Source: Aeolococcus sp035552595
Lineage (GTDB): Bacteria; Chloroflexota; Dormibacteria; Aeolococcales; Aeolococcaceae
DNA length: 39,089 nt
Assembly (NCBI GenBank): GCA_035552595.1
Contig: DASZKZ010000029.1
Coordinates: forward strand, 1 to 39,089
Reading direction: 5' to 3'
Shown one piece after another: positions 33,948 to 39,089 of the stretch (positions within the stretch are counted from its first letter, which is position 1; each line of letters opens with the position of its first letter). The notes under the pieces were generated by a model, which was not told where the DNA came from, did no database searches, and worked only from the letters and a program-made list of their open reading frames with translations. The position numbers were made by a program, and so were the translations under genes.

Positions 33948-34571
33948 TCAGCGCGCCCGGGAGGCCCGGTTGGCGGCCCTCAGCCGTGCGGCGTCCTCGG
34001 CGGCGGGCAGCGGCAGGGTGCGCTTGGCACCCTCCTCCGCTCCGGCGAACCTCGCCCTCGCCGTCCCCTCCCGCCGGGCAGGCTTGCCCGCCGGTGTCTT
34101 CACGGAGACCGACAGCTCCAGTCCCAGGTAGGTGCGAGCCACCAGCTCGGCCAAACGGGTCACCTCCCCGACCTCGAGGTTGGCGATGAGGCTGTGGAGT
34201 GCCTCGCGTTGCACGCTGATGGCGCGGTCGAGGATCGCCTCGCCGTCGGGGCGGAGGCGGACCCTGACATGACGGCGGTCGGCACCGTCGCGCACCGCCT
34301 CGACCATGCTCGCGTCGCTGAGCTCGCGCACCAGCAGTGAGATTCGCGAATGCGGACAGTGCAGCTCGCTGGCGAGCGCGCCCTGACCGGTGCCGTCTGG
34401 CCCCCCGGCGGCGACCACGAGCAGGAGGTGATAGCGCTGCTCGGTGAGTCCAAAGCCCGCCAGCGTCTGGGCCATGACCGCTTGCGCCTCGGCAAAGGCA
34501 CCGCGCAGCTGGGCACCCAGTGCTATGTCGGCAAGCGCGTCGCGCGCGAGGCGGACGCCATCGGTGGACAT
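33948..34571 (-). CDS. MarR family transcriptional regulator
   Basis: A 207-residue winged-helix regulator. The core (about 20-150) has GLTEQRYHLLLVV, QGALASELHCPHSRISLLVRELSDASMV (recognition helix region) and the wing DGADRRHVRVRLRPDG. Residues 151-207 form a basic Ala/Arg/Lys tail absent from usual 140-160 aa MarR proteins. It faces the hopanoid operon tail to tail and the SDR at 34694 head to head, so the SDR is the likely target. A TACATT box lies 6 nt before the ATG, giving a leaderless message. Confidence 0.85.
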   Translation of the reverse strand: MSTDGVRLARDALADIALGAQLRGAFAEAQAVMAQTLAGFGLTEQRYHLLLVVAAGGPDGTGQGALASELHCPHSRISLLVRELSDASMVEAVRDGADRRHVRVRLRPDGEAILDRAISVQREALHSLIANLEVGEVTRLAELVARTYLGLELSVSVKTPAGKPARREGTARARFAGAEEGAKRTLPLPAAEDAARLRAANRASRAR

Positions 34572-34577
34572 GCTCTG

Positions 34578-34583
34578 AATGTA
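34578..34583 (-). promoter_or_regulatory. -10 box for leaderless marR gene
   Basis: TACATT on the minus strand, 6 nt before the ATG at 34571; the predicted start site is the A of ATG. It lies in the 122-bp divergent spacer with the SDR gene, where MarR would be expected to bind. Confidence 0.5.
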
Positions 34584-34693
34584 CACGCTCGCCACCGCGG
34601 ATGCCTCCCCGTCAGACCGGCACGGGCGGGTCCGTCCGGACTGGCGGTCGCGCCTCGACCCTGCGGCGTCCGCCGCGGCGCTCGGAGGGGCCG

Positions 34694-35518
34694 GTGACCG
34701 CCGCGCTCCGGGACCGCTCAGTGCTGATCACCGGCGCGGCCGGAGGCCTGGGCTCGTCGATGGCCGCGGCGCTGGCCAGCCGCGGTGCCAGACTGCTTCT
34801 CGTGGACATCGATGGGCCCGCGCTGCTCCGCCTTCGCGACCGCCTGGCGTGCCACGCGCTGGTCGCCGACATCGCCGGCGCGGCCGACCGTGAGCGCATC
34901 CTGACGCACTGCCGCAGCGTTGGTCACGAGCCCGATGTCCTCATCAACAACGCCGGCATCGAGAAGGCCAGCGAGTACGGCGACCTGGATCCGGGTGAGA
35001 TCCGCCACGCCCTCGAGGTGGACCTGCTCGGCGCCATGCTCCTGACCCACACTCTTCTTCCCGGGATGCGCGAGCGCGGTCGCGGCCACATCATCAACAT
35101 CTCCTCGATGGCGGCGCTCAAGCCGATCCCGTTCAACGCGGTGTACAACACCGCCAAGGCGGGATTGATGGCCTTCTCGATGTCGCTCAGCAAGGAGCTG
35201 GCCGGCACCGGTGTCACCGCCACCGTCGTCTGCCCCTCGGCGGTGACCACGGTGGGGATGTGGGCGCGGGCCAGCGATCAACTCTCCCGCAACCGCCTCG
35301 TCGAGTCCTCCGCGATCGGTCCTGAGGCGGTCACCGCGGCTGTGCTGCGAGCCATCGCGCAGCGGCCGCGGCGCATCCTGGTGGGCTCGCCGCTGGTGCG
35401 CGCCGGCGCGTTGCTGTCCGCGATGGCACCGCTCATCGACCTGGTCACCGATCGGCTGAGCCGCATCGACAGCGTCTACCGCGAGCGGATCCGCACCGAC
35501 AAGGGCCGCCGTCTCTGA
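34694..35518 (+). CDS. Short-chain dehydrogenase/reductase
   Basis: A 274-residue classical SDR: TGAAGGLG (13-20), INNAG (84-88), S138, Y151 and K155 in ISSMAALKPIPFNAVYNTAK. A C-terminal extension (LVGSPLVRAGALLSAMAPLIDLVTDRL) is hydrophobic and amphipathic, as in membrane-associated SDRs that act on lipids. The start is GTG at 34694 with GGAGG 5 nt upstream. It is divergent from marR and convergent with the flavin monooxygenase. Substrate unknown; a lipid alcohol or ketone is a guess. Confidence 0.85.
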   Translation: MTAALRDRSVLITGAAGGLGSSMAAALASRGARLLLVDIDGPALLRLRDRLACHALVADIAGAADRERILTHCRSVGHEPDVLINNAGIEKASEYGDLDPGEIRHALEVDLLGAMLLTHTLLPGMRERGRGHIINISSMAALKPIPFNAVYNTAKAGLMAFSMSLSKELAGTGVTATVVCPSAVTTVGMWARASDQLSRNRLVESSAIGPEAVTAAVLRAIAQRPRRILVGSPLVRAGALLSAMAPLIDLVTDRLSRIDSVYRERIRTDKGRRL

Positions 35519-35549
35519 CGCCGGCGCGGTGTGGCGGGCGACGCAGCGG

Positions 35550-36872
35550 TCAGGCAGCGGTCGCCGCGGTCCGAGCGTCACTGCCTCGGCGCCGCTCCCG
35601 TCGTAGCGCTCTCAGATAGCTGTAGAAGTCGATCTCCATGGTGTGCCGCGCCGAGGCCACGAACTGCCGCTCGCGCACCCTCCGTTCGGTGCTGATCTGG
35701 CGGCGCATCACCTCACGCGACGGCAGACGGTAGGTGCCGGCGAGGTGGTCGGCGACCCACGCGCCCTGAGCCTCGGCGACCGGCATCAACGCCCCGAACG
35801 GTTGCACCAGCCCGATGAAGGCGAGGTTGGGAACGTCGGGTGCGAACACCTGATGGAAGAGATCGACCCGGTTGTCGACGGGGTCGATGACATCGGGATC
35901 GAGGAACGGGAAGGTGATGTTGTAGCCGGTGCAGTACACGATCGTGCCGGCCTCCACCTCCGACCCATCGGTGAAGCGCACCCTGTTGCCCTCGAATGAG
36001 GCGATGTTGGGCTTGGGGATGACAGCACCCGACCGGACGCTGGCGGTGATCCGCTGGCTCACCGTCGGGTGTGCCTCACCGAGCCGGTGGTCCGGCACCG
36101 GCAGGCCGACGTCCTGGGGTCTGCCGATGGTGCTGCGCACGATCAGCCCGAAGAGGGCGCGCTTCACCGCCCACGGCAGGGGCAGCGCCGTGTTGAAGGT
36201 GTCGATGGGCTGGCCCATGGCGAACTTGGGCACGATGTGCGCACCGCGCCGGCTGGCCAGGTACACGGCGCGGGCAACGCCGCCGAGCTCGACCGCGATG
36301 TCCATCGCCGAGTTGCCCATGCCGAGCACCACCACCGCCTGGTTCTCGAAGCCGGCGGGACCGGCGTAGTCGTGGGCATGCATCTGCCGGCCGTCGAACC
36401 GGCCGGGGAAGGGCGGGTCGGGCCAGCGGGGCTCGCGGTGATGGCCGTTGGCCACCACCAGAGCGTCGTACCGGCGCGTCTCCCCGGTGCTGAGGCGCAC
36501 GTCCCAGCCGCCGTCCGCGGTCCGTCCGGCGTGCTCGACGCTGGTGTTGAAGATGATCCGATCACGGAATCCGAAGTGGTCCACGTAGGCGTCGAAGTAG
36601 GCGGCCATCTGGGTGTTGTGCGGATAGGGCGGGAACGCACGGGGCATGGGGAAGTCGGAGAACTGGGTGCGCCGCTTCGAGGTGTTGCACTCCAGAGAGG
36701 GGTATGAGGCCTGCACCTCGTCCTCGGCGACCGCCCAGAGGCCGCCCACGCGGCCGTGGCGCTCGAAGCACTCGAAGGCGATGCCCCGCTGCTGGAGGGC
36801 CTTGGCGGCCGCGATCCCACTCGGGCCGGCACCGACGATGGCGACCGGTTGGGCTCGCGCCTGGCTGTTCAC
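35550..36872 (-). CDS. Flavin-containing monooxygenase
   Basis: A 440-residue NADPH- and FAD-dependent oxygenase. The FAD site GAGPSG is at 14-19, the FMO fingerprint FDGRQMHAHDY at 159-169 (FxGxxxHxxxY), and the NADPH site GMGNSA at 184-189. YCTGYNITFPFL near the C-terminal third is also typical. The fingerprint favours an N- or S-oxygenating FMO, with Baeyer-Villiger activity less likely but possible. Start at GTG 36872 with GATAAT 7 nt upstream. Nested palindromes lie just above that box. Confidence 0.9.
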   Translation of the reverse strand: MNSQARAQPVAIVGAGPSGIAAAKALQQRGIAFECFERHGRVGGLWAVAEDEVQASYPSLECNTSKRRTQFSDFPMPRAFPPYPHNTQMAAYFDAYVDHFGFRDRIIFNTSVEHAGRTADGGWDVRLSTGETRRYDALVVANGHHREPRWPDPPFPGRFDGRQMHAHDYAGPAGFENQAVVVLGMGNSAMDIAVELGGVARAVYLASRRGAHIVPKFAMGQPIDTFNTALPLPWAVKRALFGLIVRSTIGRPQDVGLPVPDHRLGEAHPTVSQRITASVRSGAVIPKPNIASFEGNRVRFTDGSEVEAGTIVYCTGYNITFPFLDPDVIDPVDNRVDLFHQVFAPDVPNLAFIGLVQPFGALMPVAEAQGAWVADHLAGTYRLPSREVMRRQISTERRVRERQFVASARHTMEIDFYSYLRALRRERRRGSDARTAATAA

Positions 36873-36879
36873 GGGCCCA

Positions 36880-36885
36880 ATTATC
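36880..36885 (-). promoter_or_regulatory. -10 box for leaderless flavin monooxygenase gene
   Basis: GATAAT on the minus strand (5 of 6 to consensus), 7 nt before the GTG. It directly abuts the palindrome at 36885-36901, a good place for a repressor. Confidence 0.5.
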
Positions 36886-36911
36886 TGAGGCGGTACCTCA
36901 GCTTCGCTGAG
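36885..36911. promoter_or_regulatory. Nested palindromes, candidate operator
   Basis: CTGAGG-CGGTA-CCTCAG (36885-36901) shares its right arm with a second perfect hairpin, CTCAGC-TTC-GCTGAG (36897-36911). The three related half-sites touch the FMO -10 box. Whether a protein such as the nearby MarR binds here is unknown. Confidence 0.4.
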
Positions 36912-36957
36912 AGAGCGCCTCGAGGGCCCGCGTACACTCGCGTCGTCGGGCAAACGG

Positions 36958-36975
36958 CTGTATCGCCGAGTACAG
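36958..36975. promoter_or_regulatory. Inverted repeat before the glyoxalase-fold gene
   Basis: CTGTA-N8-TACAG, ending 10 nt before the ATG at 36986 and overlapping the start of the GGGAG ribosome site. It could be an operator or an mRNA hairpin near the start. The spacing differs from the E. coli LexA box. Confidence 0.3.
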
Positions 36976-36985
36976 GGAGACGTCC

Positions 36986-37354
36986 ATGTTCGCCAGCTCC
37001 GAGGCATTCAGCAGCTTCGCCGTCAGGAACATCGTGCAGGCCAAGCAGTTCTATGAGGAGAAGCTCGGGCTGAGCACATCGGAGCTCAGGCTCGGCCTGC
37101 TCCGATTGCACGTCGCCGGCGACAGGGGTGTGCTCCTCTACCCGAAGCCCGACCACCTCCCGGCGTCCTTCACCGTCCTCAACTTCGTGGTCGACGACAT
37201 CGACGAGGCCGTCGACGCCCTGGTCGAGCAGGGAGTCCGCTTCGAGCGGTACGAGAGGCCGAAGACGGACGAGAAGGGCATCGATCGGGCTGAGTCCGTC
37301 GCCTGGTTCACGGATCCGTCAGGCAACATCCTGTCCGTCGTGCAGGACAGGTGA
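36986..37354 (+). CDS. VOC (glyoxalase/bleomycin resistance) family protein
   Basis: A 122-residue single vicinal-oxygen-chelate domain: FAVRNIVQAKQFYEEKLGLSTSE at the N terminus, LNFVVDDIDEAVDALVEQGVRFE in the second half and AWFTDPSGNILSVVQ at the end. Such proteins act as metal-dependent lyases, dioxygenases or binding proteins; the substrate is not readable. GGGAG lies 6 nt before the ATG, which fixes the start. It is divergent from the flavin monooxygenase. Confidence 0.88.
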   Translation: MFASSEAFSSFAVRNIVQAKQFYEEKLGLSTSELRLGLLRLHVAGDRGVLLYPKPDHLPASFTVLNFVVDDIDEAVDALVEQGVRFERYERPKTDEKGIDRAESVAWFTDPSGNILSVVQDR

Positions 37355-37396
37355 TCGATCCCGATTGTCCCAGTGGACCTGACGCAGGGCCGGCCA

Positions 37397-38404
37397 TCAC
37401 CACTCGCTCGGATAGATGACGCCGAGGGTGGCTCGGGAGTTGTCGAGGATTCCGAGGATGGCGATCGTGTCCGCGTGCGGGATCAGCGGGCTCTCGGCGA
37501 GCCCGCCGCGCAGGCAGCGCGCGACCTCGTCGATCTCGGGCCCGTAGCCGTGCCCCAGTCCGGTCAGCGGATCGTCGACGCGGTATTCGCCTGCTTGGTT
37601 GTGAACGATCAGCCCGCTGGGTCGGTGGGCGTCCGGCAGAAACGAGATCCAGCCTTGGGTGCCAAGGACGGCTGCCTCGTTGGGAGCGGCAACGGGCACC
37701 GACGCCCACAGCTGGGCTCCGGGGCGCCCGTTGTAGAGCCACTGCATCACGACGGTGTCATCGGCTCCGGTCTCTGCGAGGGTGCCCACGGTCCGGACCT
37801 CGTCCGGCTGTCCGAGGAAGAGGTGAGCGAAGGTGGCCGGGTAGATGCCGACGTCGAGGAGAGCGCCACCGCCGTTGTCGAGGTCGTAGAGCCGGTGGGT
37901 GGGGTCGAAAGCGATGCCGAGTCCGAATTCGCTGCGCACAGCGCGGACGTCTCCGATCGCTCCGTCGGATATCAGGCGCTGAGCCTCGCGGATCAGCGGG
38001 TTGGTGCGAGTCCACATGGCTTCCATCGCGAACGTATCGGCCTCCGTGGCGGCAGCGAAGACCTCGCGAGCGTCGGCAGCATTCAAACAGACGGGCTTTT
38101 CGATGAGGACGGCCTTGCGGGCATCGATGGCCAGCAGGGCATGCGCACGGTGGTGGGGGTGCGTGGTGGCCACGTACACGACGTCGATCTCGGCATCGTT
38201 GACGAGTGCCCGGTAGTCCCCGTAACTTCGGGCAGCTCCGTGGCGGGTGGCGAACCGTGCCGCGCGGTGCGGGTCTCGGGCGGCCACGGCTGTGACGACG
38301 TTGCCGTCAGTCAACCTGATGTCGTCACTGAAGGTGTCGGCGATGGCGCCTGCGCCAAGGATTCCCCAGCGAAGCGCACGGCCATCCGCGATAGGTATCG
38401 GCAT
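37397..38404 (-). CDS. Gfo/Idh/MocA family oxidoreductase
   Basis: A 335-residue NAD(P)-dependent oxidoreductase. The Rossmann motif GAGAIA lies at 17-22, VATTHPHHRAHAL at 79-90, and the family motif EKP at 102-104. GALLDVGIYPATFAHLFLG belongs to the dihydrodiol-dehydrogenase-like branch. Probably acts on a sugar or cyclic diol; substrate unknown. It lies 44 bp after the 5S rRNA on the same strand. TACGCT ends 7 nt before the ATG, just past the putative rRNA terminator, so it likely has its own leaderless promoter. Confidence 0.9.
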   Translation of the reverse strand: MPIPIADGRALRWGILGAGAIADTFSDDIRLTDGNVVTAVAARDPHRAARFATRHGAARSYGDYRALVNDAEIDVVYVATTHPHHRAHALLAIDARKAVLIEKPVCLNAADAREVFAAATEADTFAMEAMWTRTNPLIREAQRLISDGAIGDVRAVRSEFGLGIAFDPTHRLYDLDNGGGALLDVGIYPATFAHLFLGQPDEVRTVGTLAETGADDTVVMQWLYNGRPGAQLWASVPVAAPNEAAVLGTQGWISFLPDAHRPSGLIVHNQAGEYRVDDPLTGLGHGYGPEIDEVARCLRGGLAESPLIPHADTIAILGILDNSRATLGVIYPSEW

Positions 38405-38411
38405 GGTGCGT

Positions 38412-38417
38412 AGCGTA
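38412..38417 (-). promoter_or_regulatory. -10 box for leaderless Gfo/Idh gene
   Basis: TACGCT on the minus strand, 7 nt before the ATG at 38404, in the short gap left by the rRNA operon end. Confidence 0.4.
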
Positions 38418-38432
38418 TCCGGCCAAGAAGTC

Positions 38433-38448
38433 GAAAAAGAAAGAGATA
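38433..38448 (-). terminator. rRNA operon terminator built on an extended 5S helix
   Basis: On the minus strand, TATCTCT directly after the 5S 3' end (38442-38448) complements AGAGATA directly before its 5' end (38565-38571). It is followed by a T-rich run, TTCTTTTT (38433-38441). The stem thus extends 5S helix I by 7 bp and ends in a U-tract, which could serve both in processing and in termination. Confidence 0.5.
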
Positions 38449-38564
38449 CCCGGCAATGACCTACTCTCCCGCCCCGTTGCCAGGGCAGTACCATCGGCGC
38501 TGACGGGCTTAACTGCTGTGTTCGGGATGGGAACAGGTGTGACCCCGTCGCTATGGTCACCGGA
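38449..38564 (-). rRNA. rrf: 5S ribosomal RNA
   Basis: About 116 nt. The minus strand reads TCCGGTGACCATAGCGACGG at the start, then GTCACACCTGTTCCCATCCC, GAACACAGCAGTTAAGCCC, GCCGATGGTACTG and GAGAGTAGGTCATTGCCGGG at the end, all canonical 5S segments. Helix I ends pair. It follows 23S in the usual order. Exact ends are good to one or two bases. Confidence 0.95.
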
Positions 38565-38725
38565 TATCTCTCCTTGCAAAAGGGAGATGAAGCCTGCGAA
38601 GTGCGTCCACGGACGCGTTTACGAATGTCTCACGTTGCCGGCGCGATGCGCCATCGGGCGGCGCTCTGTGACGAGGCGCCCCATCTGAATGCAGAGCTCA
38701 GATCCACTGAAAAGTGGGATAGAAA
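38565..38725 (-). other. 23S-5S internal transcribed spacer
   Basis: About 160 bp without a tRNA or gene. It contains a perfect GCGTCC-AC-GGACGC hairpin near 38603-38616 and the AGAGATA arm that pairs across the 5S gene. The segment beside 23S (GATCCACTGAAAAGTGGGAT in the plus strand) forms a small stem, likely for 23S 3' processing. Confidence 0.6.

Positions 38726-39089
<364 letters not shown>

Noticed and set aside
34660..34693. Possible third fragment of the inverted-repeat element upstream of the SDR (CCGCGGCGCTCGGAGG resembles part of copy 1).
   Set aside because: The similarity covers only about 15 GC-rich bases and lacks both ends and the other conserved block.
36958..36975. CTGT...ACAG repeat read as an SOS (LexA) box.
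   Set aside because: The spacing between CTGT and ACAG is 10 nt, not the 8 nt of the proteobacterial box, and it does not match the Gram-positive form.

Overview
The window is very GC-rich bacterial DNA with densely packed, often overlapping genes. Single-layer (monoderm-type) housekeeping content such as an FakA/Asp23/DegV block, a SepIVA/DivIVA-like coiled-coil protein beside coaD, a YlxM protein between ftsY and ffh and zinc-type L28/L32 proteins, together with a hopanoid operon, suggests a soil-type Terrabacteria lineage. Candidatus Dormibacterota, Chloroflexota or a deep actinobacterium would fit; the sequence alone does not decide, and this is inference.

Left third (1-15948, all minus strand, read right to left): asp23, fakA, degV, recG, rsmD, coaD, a sepIVA-like gene, rpmF, fabD, fabG, acpP, rnc, smc, ftsY, ylxM, ffh (cut by the window edge). 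This joins envelope lipid building (fatty acid elongation, exogenous fatty acid kinase), chromosome condensation, and the SRP targeting machinery. Two copies of a short inverted-repeat element flank ylxM in opposite orientation; one of them encodes the C-terminal third of the YlxM protein.

Middle (16110-24645): rpmB points right. Then a leftward block rlmN-ribD-ribE-ribBA-ribH ends in a cytoplasmic BtuF-like protein. A tiny membrane protein, folE, an SDR, a lipoprotein phosphoesterase and tRNA-Leu(GAG) follow.

Right-centre (24772-33919, plus strand): one tightly coupled hopanoid operon carries a prenyl synthase, type II IPP isomerase, a fused HpnC-HpnD protein, HpnE, squalene-hopene cyclase, HpnH and HpnA. 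It goes from C5 isomerisation to adenosylhopane in a single transcript, but no HpnG-type gene is present.

Right end (33948-39089): a MarR regulator, an SDR, a flavin monooxygenase, a glyoxalase-fold protein, a Gfo/Idh oxidoreductase, and then the 3' end of an rRNA operon (5S and partial 23S, minus strand).

A recurrent signal cuts across the window: many genes that begin a transcription unit have a TANNNT box 6-9 nt before the start codon and no clear Shine-Dalgarno sequence, as expected for leaderless mRNAs. Genes inside operons instead use Shine-Dalgarno sites or stop/start overlaps.
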